A DNA stretch of 64,000 bases from positions 496,001 to 560,000 of the forward strand of contig NOXC01000001.1 in the NCBI GenBank assembly GCA_003265435.1. The letters are read 5' to 3'. This DNA comes from Cellvibrionaceae bacterium AOL6 (lineage in GTDB: Bacteria > Pseudomonadota > Gammaproteobacteria > Pseudomonadales > Cellvibrionaceae). A program made the translations under genes and the position numbers. The notes beneath the pieces are model-generated. The model worked only from the letters and a program-made list of their open reading frames with translations. It did not search any database and was not told the DNA's origin. Below, piece by piece: positions 9,353 through 18,235 of this stretch (positions within the stretch are counted from its first letter, which is position 1; each line of letters opens with the position of its first letter).

Positions 9353-10381
9353 ATGATGTTTTTTAAACGTAAAAAAAGCAACACCAGCGAGGGCGAAACG
9401 CCGGACGAGGCGGTCGTTGCAGCGGAATCAGAACCGGCTTCTGCACCGGCTGAAGAGAGCCGTAAACCCTCTCTTTTCGAGCGTTTCAAGGCCGGGCTTG
9501 CGCGCACTGGCAAGCCCCTATCAACCGGGCTCAGCGCACTGTTGCTTGGGCGCAAGAGCATCGATGATGAATTGCTCGAAGAGCTGGAAACCTTGCTGTT
9601 GACCTCCGACATCGGCGTCGAAGCAACGGAAACCATCATCGATGCGTTGACGGATAAAGTCTCCCGCAAACAGCTTTCAGATGGTGAAGCCCTGCAAGAC
9701 GAGCTGAAGCGCATGTTGTGCGAGATGCTCGATGAGGTGGAGCAGCCCTTACACATCCCAGCGGAAAACAGCCCCTTCGTGATTCTTGTCGTGGGCGTGA
9801 ACGGTGTTGGCAAGACCACCACCATAGGCAAACTGGCCAAGCGGTTTCAGAATGAAGGCAAGTCCGTCATGCTCGCGGCGGGCGATACCTTTCGCGCGGC
9901 AGCCGTGGAACAACTGCAAACCTGGGGTGAGCGCAACCAGGTACCAGTGGTGGCGCAGCACACGGGTGCCGACAGCGCCTCGGTGATCTTCGATGCGCTG
10001 CAATCCGCGCAGTCACGGGGTATCGATGTACTGATCGCGGATACCGCCGGGCGCCTGCACAACAAGAGCAATCTGATGGAAGAATTGGCGAAGGTGAAGC
10101 GCGTGATGACCAAGCTTGACGCCAGTGCCCCGCACGAAATCCTGCTCGTCCTTGATGCGGGCACCGGGCAGAACGCCGTCAGCCAGCTCGATCAGTTTAA
10201 ACAGAGCGCGGGTGTCACCGGGCTCGTGCTGACCAAGCTCGATGGCACGGCGCGTGGCGGCGTCATCTTCGCGTTGAGTCGCAAGCACAAAACCCCTGTG
10301 CGCTTCGTCGGCATCGGAGAAGGCATTGATGACTTGCAGCCGTTCAAATCGCGTCAATTTGTTGATGCGCTGTTCGCATAA
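9353..10381 (+). CDS. ftsY: Signal recognition particle receptor FtsY
   Basis: The membrane-associated SRP GTPase receptor for cotranslational targeting. There is a short acidic/basic A region (first ~60 residues), then the N domain and the G domain. Visible G motifs: GVNGVGKTTTIGKLA (P-loop), AGDTFRAAAVEQL, DTAGRLHN, LTKLDGTARGG and the terminal FVGIGEGIDDLQPF. The frame is open to GTG 9323, but the ATG pair at 9353/9356 (MMFFKRKKS) gives the usual basic N-terminus and avoids crowding the divergent rsmD. First gene of ftsY-ftsE-ftsX. Confidence 0.95.
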   Translation: MMFFKRKKSNTSEGETPDEAVVAAESEPASAPAEESRKPSLFERFKAGLARTGKPLSTGLSALLLGRKSIDDELLEELETLLLTSDIGVEATETIIDALTDKVSRKQLSDGEALQDELKRMLCEMLDEVEQPLHIPAENSPFVILVVGVNGVGKTTTIGKLAKRFQNEGKSVMLAAGDTFRAAAVEQLQTWGERNQVPVVAQHTGADSASVIFDALQSAQSRGIDVLIADTAGRLHNKSNLMEELAKVKRVMTKLDASAPHEILLVLDAGTGQNAVSQLDQFKQSAGVTGLVLTKLDGTARGGVIFALSRKHKTPVRFVGIGEGIDDLQPFKSRQFVDALFA

Positions 10382-10411
10382 GCCGAAGGCGGAACCCGAT
10401 ACACTGTCTTC

Positions 10412-11098
10412 ATGATCAGCTTCAGTCACGTATGTAAACGCTACCCCGGCGGCAAGGACGCACTGAGTGACGTGTCCTTCGAAATTCACCCGGGCGAGCT
10501 CGTATTCCTCACTGGCCACAGTGGCGCGGGCAAGAGCACCTTGCTGAAACTGATTATGTTGATGGAGCGTGCGACCTCCGGCCAGGTGGTCGTGAACGGT
10601 CGCAACACTCAGCGCCTCGGGCGCGCTAAAGTGCCCCATCACCGGCGTCACATCGGGGTGGTTTTTCAAAACCATCAACTCTTGTTTGATCGCACCGTCT
10701 ACGACAATGTCGCCCTCCCCCTGCAAATTGCCGGCTTCGGCCTCAGAGACACCGGGCGTCGAGTGCGCGCGGCGCTCGACAAGGTGGGGCTGCTGCACAA
10801 GGAAAAGCATCTTCCGATCGCATTGAGTGGGGGTGAGCAACAGCGCGTAGGCATCGCGCGCGCGATCGTCAACAAGCCCCCTATTCTGCTCGCGGATGAG
10901 CCCACGGGTAATCTCGATCCGGCGCTGTCTGCCGAGATTATGAACTTGTTTGAGCAATTTACGGAAGTGGGTGTGACCACCCTGATCGCCAGCCATGATC
11001 ACGCCCTCATTAAGCGTATGAACAAGCGTGTGATGGCACTTCAGGAAGGCTCGCTGGTCTACGATGATTTCCTGCCAGCGAAGGAGCCCGCGCAATGA
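10412..11098 (+). CDS. ftsE: Cell division ATP-binding protein FtsE
   Basis: The ATPase partner of FtsX at the septum; the FtsEX complex controls periplasmic amidase activation. 228 residues with Walker A GHSGAGKST, Q-loop (VFQNHQLL), signature LSGGEQQRVGIARAI, Walker B ILLADEPTGNLD and the switch His in LIASHDHALI. It lies 30 bp after ftsY and overlaps ftsX in an ATGA junction. Confidence 0.97.
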   Translation: MISFSHVCKRYPGGKDALSDVSFEIHPGELVFLTGHSGAGKSTLLKLIMLMERATSGQVVVNGRNTQRLGRAKVPHHRRHIGVVFQNHQLLFDRTVYDNVALPLQIAGFGLRDTGRRVRAALDKVGLLHKEKHLPIALSGGEQQRVGIARAIVNKPPILLADEPTGNLDPALSAEIMNLFEQFTEVGVTTLIASHDHALIKRMNKRVMALQEGSLVYDDFLPAKEPAQ

Positions 11099-12131
11099 GC
11101 CGCGGTGCCTCACCCCGCCAGCCTCCGCGCCAGGGCGCCACAGCCCGCAACTCGGCGAGCAATCGGCCGCGCGAGGCACAAGGCGCGCAAACCTCTCGTC
11201 GTAGTCTGGGTGATCGATTCCAAAGCTACCACATGCATCACCGCGCCTCATTGCTGGCGACAGTCCGCCGTTTGATGCAGCAGCCGGGGCAAACCCTGTT
11301 GACCTCCCTCGTGGTCGCCATTGCCCTGGCCTTGCCAGCGTTGTTGCTGGTGTCGCTGAACAACCTGCAGCAATTGGGTGAAAACTGGGATACCGAGCCG
11401 CGCATCAGCCTCTATCTGCACCAAGGGGTGAAAGACACCGCGTTGAAAGGCTTGGATGAACAATTGCGTACAGATACACGCATTGCCGGGGTGCGCTATA
11501 TCAGCGCGGATGAGGCACTGGCGGAGTTTGAGCAACACAGCGGTTTTGGCGGCGCCCTGAACGGGCTTGGGCACAACCCCTCCCCGCGTCGTTCGAGCTA
11601 CGCCTCGCGTCAGCGTTTCGCGCACCGGAAGCCCAGGCCGAATTGGCCGAGGAATACGCCGAGCACGCGCTTGTCGAGCAAGCGCAGGTTGATCTGGCAT
11701 GGGTACAGCGCTTTCTCGCCATTACAGCGCTGTTGCGTCAACTGGTGGTCTTCTTGGCCATCTTGCTTGGTTTGGGTGCCTTGCTGGCCATCGGCAATAC
11801 AGTGCGCTTGCTGATTGAAAATCGGCGTGATGAAATTGTGGTCATCAAGCTTGTTGGCGGCACCGACGGCTTTGTGCGCCGCCCTCTGCTATACACTGGG
11901 GGCCTGTTCGGGTTTCTGGGCGCGTTTTTGGCGTGCATCATCGTCGGTCTGGTCGTCTGGATTCTCAGCGGCAGCGTAGAACACTTAGCACAGAGCTACG
12001 ACGCCCAATTCCGCATGAAAGGCCTGGGTTTTGTGCAGGCGCTTGAGCTACTGGCCGTGGGTACGATTTTGGGCTGGCTTGGCGCAATGGTGGCCGTAGG
12101 GCGGCATCTGGCGGATATCGAGCCCCGCTGA
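11095..12131 (+). CDS. ftsX: Cell division protein FtsX, with apparent -1 frameshift
   Basis: The inner-membrane partner of FtsE. The family sequence is split over two frames. 11095 to about 11580 encodes the N-terminal tail, first membrane segment (TLLTSLVVAIALALPALLLV) and periplasmic domain through EFEQHSGFGGALNGLGHNP. From 11580 the continuing homology (LPASFELRLASAFRAPEAQ, then AELAEEYAEH, three more membrane segments and IENRRDEIVVIKLVGGTDGF) is in the preceding frame. The join is at the C-run 11577-11580: one extra C would restore a normal protein of about 345 residues. Downstream codons show no other damage. A sequencing or assembly homopolymer error is the simplest reading; a real mutation or programmed slippage is possible. 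Confidence 0.85.
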
Positions 12132-12134
12132 GTG

Positions 12135-12162
12135 GGAACTCCATCACGCTGCTGAGGTCAAA
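12135..12162 (+). promoter_or_regulatory. Possible sigma-E/AlgU-type promoter of rpoH
   Basis: GGAACT (12135-12140), a 16-nt spacer and GTCAAA (12157-12162) resemble the extracytoplasmic sigma-E consensus GGAACTT-N15/16-GTCnnA. rpoH is a known sigma-E/AlgU target in enterics and Pseudomonas. It is located about 140 bp before the rpoH start. Motif match only. Confidence 0.4.
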
Positions 12163-12176
12163 ATGGGTGAGCAGGG

Positions 12177-12205
12177 CTTGAAATCGACATTCCTGCCCCC
12201 AGCTC
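12177..12205 (+). promoter_or_regulatory. Possible sigma-32-type promoter of rpoH
   Basis: CTTGAAA (12177-12183), a 13-nt spacer and CCCCAGCTC (from 12197) resemble the heat-shock consensus CTTGAAA-N11-16-CCCCATnT. If real, it would give rpoH positive autoregulation. Motif match only. Confidence 0.35.
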
Positions 12206-12304
12206 TCTAATATCGCCTTGGCTTGGCGGGTCTACAGTGCGGATAATGGATAGACCCCGACCACAGTGCTATCATGGCGGATACGCTCTATTTAGGAGGC
12301 ATGA

Positions 12305-13162
12305 ATGGGAACCAATTTACAGACAGTGGATTCGCTCGCTCCAGGTCAGAACCTGGCGGCATACATGCAGACTGTCAACTCAATTGCGGTTCTGTCTGCA
12401 GAAGAAGAGAAGCAACTGGCGGAAGACCTCTACTACAACGCGAATCTCGACGCGGCGAGACGCCTGGTGATGTCACACCTGCGTTTCGTTGTACACATCG
12501 CCAAATCCTACGCAGGTTACGGGCTGAGCCAGTCTGACCTGATTCAGGAAGGCAATGTTGGCCTGATGAAGGCTGTAAAACGTTTTAACCCCGAGAAGGG
12601 TGTGCGGCTGGTGTCCTTTGCGGTGCATTGGATCAAGGCGGAGATACACGAATTTATTCTGCGTAACTGGCGCATTGTGAAAGTGGCCACGACCAAGGCG
12701 CAGCGCAAGTTGTTCTTCAACCTTCGCGGGCAGAAGAAAAAACTCGCATGGCTGACGGCGGATGAAGCCAAAGCCGTGGCGGAAGATCTGAACGTAGACG
12801 TCAAGCACGTGCACGAGATGGAAGGGCGCCTGTCGGCCTTCGACGCGGCCTTCGATGCCGGTGCCGATGACGACGACGATACGGCGTATCAGGCTCCGAG
12901 CAACTACCTCGAAGACGTGCGTTATGACCCGTCCGTGATGCTGGAAAATGCCGACTGGCAGGAAAACAGCGTGAACGGTCTGGAATTGGCGCTCGACGAA
13001 TTGGATGAGCGCAGCCGTGACATTCTGCAACAGCGCTGGTTGAACGACGAATCTAAAGCGACGCTGCATGAGCTGGCCGATAAGTACGGTGTATCCGCCG
13101 AACGTATTCGTCAGCTCGAAAAAAATGCCATGAAAAAAGTGCGAGCCATTATGGAGGCCTGA
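12305..13162 (+). CDS. rpoH: RNA polymerase heat-shock sigma factor RpoH (sigma-32)
   Basis: Directs transcription of chaperone and protease genes after heat shock. 285 residues. Region 1.2/2 carries [24 protein letters not shown] and [40 protein letters not shown]. The RpoH box appears as [18 protein letters not shown], the segment bound by the FtsH/DnaK degradation pathway. Region 4 has [27 protein letters not shown] good AGGAGG lies 6-7 nt before ATG 12305. It follows ftsYEX as in most gammaproteobacteria and is closed by a strong terminator. Confidence 0.97.
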   Translation: MGTNLQTVDSLAPGQNLAAYMQTVNSIAVLSAEEEKQLAEDLYYNANLDAARRLVMSHLRFVVHIAKSYAGYGLSQSDLIQEGNVGLMKAVKRFNPEKGVRLVSFAVHWIKAEIHEFILRNWRIVKVATTKAQRKLFFNLRGQKKKLAWLTADEAKAVAEDLNVDVKHVHEMEGRLSAFDAAFDAGADDDDDTAYQAPSNYLEDVRYDPSVMLENADWQENSVNGLELALDELDERSRDILQQRWLNDESKATLHELADKYGVSAERIRQLEKNAMKKVRAIMEA

Positions 13163-13200
13163 GGCCGAATTGGATCGCAGTTTTAAGCGCAATAACGGAA

Positions 13201-13230
13201 AAGCCGCTGTTCACCAGCGGCTTTTTTTTT
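13201..13230 (+). terminator. Rho-independent terminator after rpoH
   Basis: Arms AAGCCGCTG / CAGCGGCTT with loop TTCAC are followed by an uninterrupted run of T residues to 13230. Confidence 0.95.
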
Positions 13231-13247
13231 GAAAACGAGGAGAGTCC

Positions 13248-13655
13248 GTGCAACGAATTGCCCCTTGGTCATTGTTCCTGGCCGCCCTTTTCTGCGGTAG
13301 CGCCGTGATACTGGGCGCCTTTGCGGCGCATGGCTTGAAGGCCGCTTTGAGTCCCTATGCCTTGGACATTTTCGGCACGGGGGTGCGTTACCAGATGTGG
13401 CATGGGCTCTCGCTCTTTGGGCTGGCGCTGCTGGGCAGCCGCGTATCGCCTCGCACGGTCGGCATTGTGGTACTTTGCTGGTCGCTGGGCATGCTGCTGT
13501 TTTCCGGGAGTCTGTATGGCCTTGCGCTTGGTGGGCCGCGTTGGCTTGGGCCGATAACCCCGCTTGGTGGGACCTGTATGATTCTCGGCTGGTTGAGTCT
13601 GGCCGTGGCGGCGTGGCCGCGATCTCTGGTGAAACGAGTAAACGATGAAAACTGA
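13248..13655 (+). CDS. DUF423 family small inner-membrane protein
   Basis: A 135-residue protein with four predicted membrane helices and the family motif [31 protein letters not shown] (seen in pieces at about 23-52), plus the C-terminal [18 protein letters not shown]423 proteins are widespread and of unknown role. The start is GTG 13248 with GAGGAG upstream. It overlaps trmB by 11 nt, so the two are coupled. Confidence 0.9.
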   Translation: MQRIAPWSLFLAALFCGSAVILGAFAAHGLKAALSPYALDIFGTGVRYQMWHGLSLFGLALLGSRVSPRTVGIVVLCWSLGMLLFSGSLYGLALGGPRWLGPITPLGGTCMILGWLSLAVAAWPRSLVKRVNDEN

Positions 13656-14331
13656 ATTTAAGAAAAAAGCGATTCGCAGTTATGTGATTCGCGGAGGCCG
13701 CATGACCGATGGGCAACAGAAAGCCTTCGATCAGTGGTGGCCGGAGTACGGCTTAAGCTTGTTTGATGGCATGCTCGATCTGCGCGAGACCTTTGGCCGC
13801 GAGGCGCCTTTGGTGATCGAAGTGGGCTTCGGTATGGGCGACTCTCTGCTGGCGATGGCGAAGGCTGAGCCGGACAAAGACTTCATTGGCATTGAAGTGC
13901 ATCCGCCCGGAGTGGGGCGCTTGATTAACGAAGCGGGCAAGGCCGACATACGCAATCTGAAAGTGTATTTGGCCGATGCACTGGACGTTCTAGAAGACTG
14001 TATTCCGCTTGCGTGCGCAGACCGTTTTCAGCTGTATTTCCCTGATCCCTGGCACAAGAAAAAGCACAACAAACGACGCATCGTTCAGCCCCAATTTGTT
14101 GAGCTGGTGCGCGAACGTTTAAAGCCAGGTGGGATTTTCCATCTCGCAACGGATTGGGAGCATTATGCGGATCACATGATGGAAGCGATGGCGCTCGCGC
14201 CCGGTTTTAAAAACCAGGGAGGCGAATATTGCTTTGTGGAGCGTCCGGATTTCCGTCCGGTGACCAAGTTCGAACAGCGTGGAAGTCGGCTAGGGCACGG
14301 CATCTGGGATTTGGTGTTCGAGCGGGTCTAG
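13645..14331 (+). CDS. trmB: tRNA (guanine-N(7)-)-methyltransferase TrmB
   Basis: Methylates G46 in tRNA variable loops. 228 residues: N-terminal [19 protein letters not shown]-binding [30 protein letters not shown], and the catalytic [18 protein letters not shown], with [17 protein letters not shown]. All are diagnostic of TrmB. It starts inside the end of the DUF423 gene. Confidence 0.96.
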   Translation: MKTEFKKKAIRSYVIRGGRMTDGQQKAFDQWWPEYGLSLFDGMLDLRETFGREAPLVIEVGFGMGDSLLAMAKAEPDKDFIGIEVHPPGVGRLINEAGKADIRNLKVYLADALDVLEDCIPLACADRFQLYFPDPWHKKKHNKRRIVQPQFVELVRERLKPGGIFHLATDWEHYADHMMEAMALAPGFKNQGGEYCFVERPDFRPVTKFEQRGSRLGHGIWDLVFERV

Positions 14332-14419
14332 GGTTAACAGGCCCTAGTTGGTACTTTCAGCGCCACAAACGCGGTATTATGACCGTCGAATTCCGCAGAC
14401 TTACCCGTTCGGGAACAGT

Positions 14420-14929
14420 ATGAACGCGAAAACCACACCGCTATGGCAGGAGCCACTTCGCCGATTTGTCTGGCGCGTGTGGGACAATGAGCACGTTGAA
14501 CAACGTTGTCTAACCTTACAAGACGAGTACCACGCAAACGTCAATATTCTGCTTTGGACCTGCTGGTTACAGAAAGAGGGTTTGCTGCTGTGGACCGAAT
14601 GGCTGGATGAGGTACTGATTCAGCTCGATACGCAGAGCCAGCTGACGGTAGGTCGATTGCGTGAGGTGCGCCGTTTACTCCGAGATGACAAGGAGTTGGA
14701 AGAAGCTCGAAGTACAGCGGTACGCGGTGCCATCCTGCGCGCGGAAATCGAGTTGGAAAAGCACTTTCTTCAACGTCTTGAATCGATGACACTCAAATTT
14801 CATTCGGCACAGCAGCGCAACACCTTGCCGGGCGCTTCGCTCGATACCGTGTATTACCTTGATTTCTTACGTATCCCTGAGGCAGCGTCGCATGCCGACG
14901 CCCTGTGTCGAGATTGTGGTATAGCCTGA
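14420..14929 (+). CDS. TIGR02444 family protein
   Basis: A 169-residue alpha-helical cytoplasmic protein matching the TIGR02444 family: N-terminal LWRF-type opening (LWQEPLRRFVWRVWDNEHVEQRCLTLQDEY in pieces), then ANVNILLWTCWLQKEG. The function is unknown. In Pseudomonas-like genomes members sit next to the algP region, as here. The open frame begins at 14348, but ATG 14420 (MNAKTTPLWQEP) gives the family N-terminus. It converges on the algP-like gene across a shared terminator. Confidence 0.8.
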   Translation: MNAKTTPLWQEPLRRFVWRVWDNEHVEQRCLTLQDEYHANVNILLWTCWLQKEGLLLWTEWLDEVLIQLDTQSQLTVGRLREVRRLLRDDKELEEARSTAVRGAILRAEIELEKHFLQRLESMTLKFHSAQQRNTLPGASLDTVYYLDFLRIPEAASHADALCRDCGIA

Positions 14930-14953
14930 ATACGATCGACTTTAGCGAGTTAC

Positions 14954-14988
14954 AAAAAAAAGGCCGTCATCTCGACGGCCTTTTTTAT
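14954..14988. terminator. Bidirectional rho-independent terminator
   Basis: Arms AGGCCGTC / GACGGCCT with loop ATCTC carry an A-run on the left and a T-run on the right, so it works for both the + gene ending at 14929 and the - gene ending at 15018. Confidence 0.95.
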
Positions 14989-15017
14989 ACGATTTTGCAC
15001 AGGCAATATCGCTACAC

Positions 15018-16082
15018 TCAATCGTCGCCAAAAAGACTCTGTGGCTTGGGTGTACTAGGTGCTTTTTCTTCTTCGCTTTTCTCAACCGGCTTTGCAGGGG
15101 CGCTGGTGACTGGCGTTTCAACGGGTTTGGGCACGACGGCTGCGCTGGACTGTCCACTTTCTGTGGGCGCAGGAGTCGCGGTCGTTTTAACGGCGTCTTT
15201 GACTACCGCACTGGGTGCTTTGGCCGGGCTTGCGGGCTTGGCTGCAGGTGCTGGGATAGCGGGTTCCACAGGGCTGACTTTCACCGGAGCAGGTTTGGTC
15301 TCGCTCTTGGTTTCTGGCGCTTTAGCCGGCGCCTTCTTGGCGGGGGCCTTTTTCACCGTGGTTTTCTTCGCCGGGGCTTTTTTTGCAGGTGCCGATTTGG
15401 CCGGTGCGCTGGTCGATGCTTTCGCGGCAGCGGGCGCCTTTTTCACTGGGCTCTTCTTGGCTGCCGGCTTTTTAGTGGGCGCTTTCTTCACCGCCGCTTT
15501 CTTTGCTGGTGCCTTCTTCGCTGCCGGTGCTTTTTTCGCGGGTGCTTTAGTAGCAGCGGCTTTTTTCTTAGCAGGCGCCTTCTTGGTGCTGGCTTTCTTC
15601 GCCGCTGTCTTAGGCGCGGCGCTGTCGCTCACCGTTTTCGCTGGGCTGGCTTTGCGTCGGGTGCTGCGTCGTTTCGCCGGTTTGGCTGCGGCCTTCTCTG
15701 CCTGAGCGATGGCCTTATCCAGCGCTGCAGCTTGTGCAACAACGGCTTTCTTTTCCTTGGCGTCAAGTTTGGCGCTAGCCACTTCGGCCTGCAGTGAGGC
15801 GACCAGCTCTCGCTGAGCGCTTGCGGCAGCACGTGCTTTTTCTACGCGGGTAGCAGTCGCCGCGGTCTTGCGCGATTTGGCTGCGTCGCGCGCCGCTTTG
15901 AGCTTGTCATTCAGGCTGCTCAGTTTGGCTTTGGCTTTGTCGAGTTTTGAGGTCAGTGAGACGACGGCGCGTTCAGCAGCGACCAGTTGTTTTGAGCGAA
16001 GTGCGTCGAGCTTTGCCTTTGTTGCACTGATTTCTTTTTCGAGTGCAGCAATGGGATCGACGGCTTTCTTTTTAGCGGCCAT
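15018..16082 (-). CDS. algP: AlgP/AlgR3-like, histone H1-like Lys/Ala/Pro-rich protein
   Basis: A 354-residue protein with two parts. Residues 1-135 are a coiled-coil-prone, Ala/Lys-rich helical region (e.g. SLTSKLDKAKAKLSSLNDKL). Residues 140-260 are dense in KAPAKK/KKAPA/AAKK repeats like eukaryotic histone H1 tails. The C-terminus is Pro/Ala/Val-rich and ends in an acidic LFGDD. This matches AlgP of Pseudomonas (a DNA-binding alginate regulator) in build and in its neighbours FKBP, rsd and dsbB. Orthology by sequence cannot be tested because composition dominates. A 266-codon Ala/Phe/Gly-rich frame on the other strand is a composition artefact. Confidence 0.7.
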   Translation of the reverse strand: MAAKKKAVDPIAALEKEISATKAKLDALRSKQLVAAERAVVSLTSKLDKAKAKLSSLNDKLKAARDAAKSRKTAATATRVEKARAAASAQRELVASLQAEVASAKLDAKEKKAVVAQAAALDKAIAQAEKAAAKPAKRRSTRRKASPAKTVSDSAAPKTAAKKASTKKAPAKKKAAATKAPAKKAPAAKKAPAKKAAVKKAPTKKPAAKKSPVKKAPAAAKASTSAPAKSAPAKKAPAKKTTVKKAPAKKAPAKAPETKSETKPAPVKVSPVEPAIPAPAAKPASPAKAPSAVVKDAVKTTATPAPTESGQSSAAVVPKPVETPVTSAPAKPVEKSEEEKAPSTPKPQSLFGDD

Positions 16083-16397
16083 AGAGCATTACCTGAAGTT
16101 AGCTATAAACGATTGTGAGTGGATAAGCGAAAAGCGGATAAATGATAACCTTGTTTTTTTAAAAATGTATAACAGAAGCCGAAAAAAGCAACAGACTTGC
16201 CGATGATTCACAAAATTGTGGTTGTTCCTGCAAGAATTCAAAAGAATGTGGGCTAAAAAACGGAACCTGTTCGACGCTTTGGGCGGTTCATGTTTACGCT
16301 GCGCGATCGCAGATTGCACTTCAATGCCGAATGAGGCACCCTGCGTTTCTAGCACTAGATGTCACCCTATTACGGAAATTCACAGAACGAGTAGAGC
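16083..16397. other. Intergenic region between divergent algP-like and FKBP genes
   Basis: 315 bp without a convincing gene. It is clearly more AT-rich near the algP-like start and must hold promoters for both divergent genes. I cannot place a clean -35/-10 pair. An 88-codon minus-strand frame here (16089-16355) has no protein-like character. Confidence 0.6.
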
Positions 16398-17138
16398 ATG
16401 AAAAAACGATTGGGATCTGGCTTGGGGATAACAACTCGCACACACCCTTGTCGCGCTCTGGCGCTGTTGGCCATTGCGGCATTGAGCGCATGTGGCGAGC
16501 AGTCAGACACGCAGATGCACGACGAAACGATCGCGCTGGAAAGCATCGAGCAAAAGGCCAGTTATGTCATTGGCTATTCCACTGCGAAACACCTGCAGGG
16601 TGGTGGAATGGACAGCGATGTTGACGCGATGCTGCTGGCCATTGAGGATGTCAAACAAGGCAAGGCCTTACGCTTGACCGAAGGCGAAATGCGCGGCGTG
16701 ATGGCCAATTTCCAAGCCTTTAAGTCTGAGCGTGAAAAGCGATTGGCGCGCGAAGCCAATGCGCGTTCCGGGCAGGAATACATGCAGCAGAATGCGCAGA
16801 AAGAAGGCGTGACGGTCACAGCGAGCGGATTGCAGTATGAAGTACTGCAATCAGGAGAGGGCGCCACCCCGGCATTGAACGATGTTGTGCGTGTTCGGTA
16901 TCACGGCACCTTGATTGATGGGTCGGTGTTTGACAGCGCTGGCGACGCCGTAGAGTTTCCGGTGAACCAGGTTATACCGGGATGGACAGAGGCGTTATTG
17001 ATGATGCAAGAGGGGGATAAATGGCGAGTGACCTTGCCACCGTCGCTGGCGTATCCGGATGGCACGATGGAAATCGACCCGGGCTCCGTGCTGGTATTTG
17101 AGATCGAATTGATCGAAGTGCTGTCGCCCGAGAATTAA
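16398..17138 (+). CDS. FKBP-type peptidyl-prolyl isomerase, lipoprotein
   Basis: A 246-residue exported foldase of the FkpA/Mip type. The N-terminus has a long basic region and hydrophobic stretch ending in the lipobox LSAC (Cys about 33). There is an N-terminal FKBP dimerisation domain (SYVIGYSTAKHLQ to about 125) and a C-terminal FKBP domain (about 140-240) with VRVRYHGTLIDGSVFDSA, VIPGWTEALLMMQEG and the LPPSLAYPDG loop. It catalyses proline cis-trans isomerisation in the periplasm. The second Gly of the usual Y-G loop is replaced by PDG, a mild deviation. It ends 1 bp before the converging WD40 gene. Confidence 0.9.
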   Translation: MKKRLGSGLGITTRTHPCRALALLAIAALSACGEQSDTQMHDETIALESIEQKASYVIGYSTAKHLQGGGMDSDVDAMLLAIEDVKQGKALRLTEGEMRGVMANFQAFKSEREKRLAREANARSGQEYMQQNAQKEGVTVTASGLQYEVLQSGEGATPALNDVVRVRYHGTLIDGSVFDSAGDAVEFPVNQVIPGWTEALLMMQEGDKWRVTLPPSLAYPDGTMEIDPGSVLVFEIELIEVLSPEN

Positions 17139-17139
17139 T

Positions 17140-18156
17140 TTATTGCGCGGCGTTTAATGTGTGGATGAAACCATTGGACGCCGCAGCATAATAGATGCCC
17201 TCACGCTCGCTGAACGCCACATCCAGAACCGCCGCACTCGTGGGTTTCCAAGCATCGCGTTTCGGTAATTTCCAGCGGCCCACTTCTTTCATTGTCTCCA
17301 CGTCCCAAAGCTGCACGATCTGGTCCGCACGTCCGGTCAGTAGAAGTTGGTTATTTTTACTGAAGCGAGCGGTGGTAAATCGTAGTCCGCGCTTCAAGTG
17401 CTCGGCGCGCAGTGGCAGCTCAGCAATCAGCTCACCGCTTGCCGGATTCCAGAGTCGCGCAGTGTCGTACTTGCTCACACTGAGTGCGAGCTGTGCATCG
17501 TCACTCAGCACCACGAGCTGTACGTCGTCTTCGTGTTGCATCGTGGAGAGCAGTGCACCGCTGCGCACATCCCACACGCGTGCGGTGTAATCTTCGGATC
17601 CGCTGATTGCCAATCGCCCGTCCGCGCTGAAGTCGACGCTACGCACTCGGTTTTTGTGTGTGAAGGTCTGGCGAATGCCGCCGCGTTGAATATCAAAGGC
17701 CACCGCTGTGTGATCAGAGAGACCGAGGAGGGCGAGACTCGCATTCTGATTTAATTCGATATCCAGAATCTCCGCCGGGGCTGTCCAGTAACGACTGCCT
17801 TCGCCATTGCGCGTGTTCCAAAGCACCATCGTATGGGCTTCTGCACTGACCGCCCACGCACCATCGTCGGAAAAATCGGCGGCGATGAACGTGCTGTAAT
17901 CGGTTTGTGTGTGGTTCCAATCGAAGAGCCTTTCGCTATCACCCAAGCGCCAAAGGCTGCCTCCGTGGTAAATGGAGCCAACTAGTGTGAGCTCTGCGGC
18001 CTCATCAATGGCTGCTGTGTGCATGCCTTTGCTTGCCACCTCGACCGAGTCCACCGGCGCCAACGCGCGTGAACAGCCACCGAGAAAAAGCAGCGCCGTG
18101 ATCAATCCGGCGGGCAAGAAAGAGGCGGGTCGTGAAGAATCGAGCATCGAGATCAT
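17140..18156 (-). CDS. WD40-repeat lipoprotein
   Basis: 338 residues with an N-terminal signal and lipobox LGGC (Cys about 28), so a lipid-anchored periplasmic protein. The rest is a WD40 beta-propeller. Repeats are recognisable at SDDGAWAVSAEAHTMVLWN, SADGRLAISGSEDYTARVWD, SDDAQLALSVSKYDTARLWN and SKNNQLLLTGRADQIVQLWD, with degenerate blades on either side, probably seven in all. These scaffolds bind partner proteins; no enzymatic motif is present. It sits between the FKBP and rsd genes, 80 bp downstream of rsd on the same strand. Specific role unknown. Confidence 0.85.
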   Translation of the reverse strand: MISMLDSSRPASFLPAGLITALLFLGGCSRALAPVDSVEVASKGMHTAAIDEAAELTLVGSIYHGGSLWRLGDSERLFDWNHTQTDYSTFIAADFSDDGAWAVSAEAHTMVLWNTRNGEGSRYWTAPAEILDIELNQNASLALLGLSDHTAVAFDIQRGGIRQTFTHKNRVRSVDFSADGRLAISGSEDYTARVWDVRSGALLSTMQHEDDVQLVVLSDDAQLALSVSKYDTARLWNPASGELIAELPLRAEHLKRGLRFTTARFSKNNQLLLTGRADQIVQLWDVETMKEVGRWKLPKRDAWKPTSAAVLDVAFSEREGIYYAAASNGFIHTLNAAQ

Positions 18157-18235
18157 CGCAGTCGGAATCTATAGTCGTTCATAGCATAGCAGCTTTGACG
18201 CGAGCGACCGTGTTTCAGCCCGAGCGACGAGGCCC

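Noticed and set aside
10013-11251. 412-codon minus-strand frame opposite ftsY/ftsE/ftsX
   Set aside because: The opposite strand encodes unmistakable FtsY, FtsE and FtsX motifs; high-GC codon bias opens the antisense frame.
11577-11583. Programmed -1 frameshift in ftsX
   Set aside because: The site lacks a canonical X-XXY-YYZ slippery heptamer and I see no obvious downstream stem; kept only as an alternative to a sequence error or mutation.
14905-15705. 266-codon plus-strand frame rich in Ala/Gly/Phe opposite the algP-like gene
   Set aside because: It is the reverse of KAPAKK-type codons; composition-driven, with a terminator inside its start and no family likeness.
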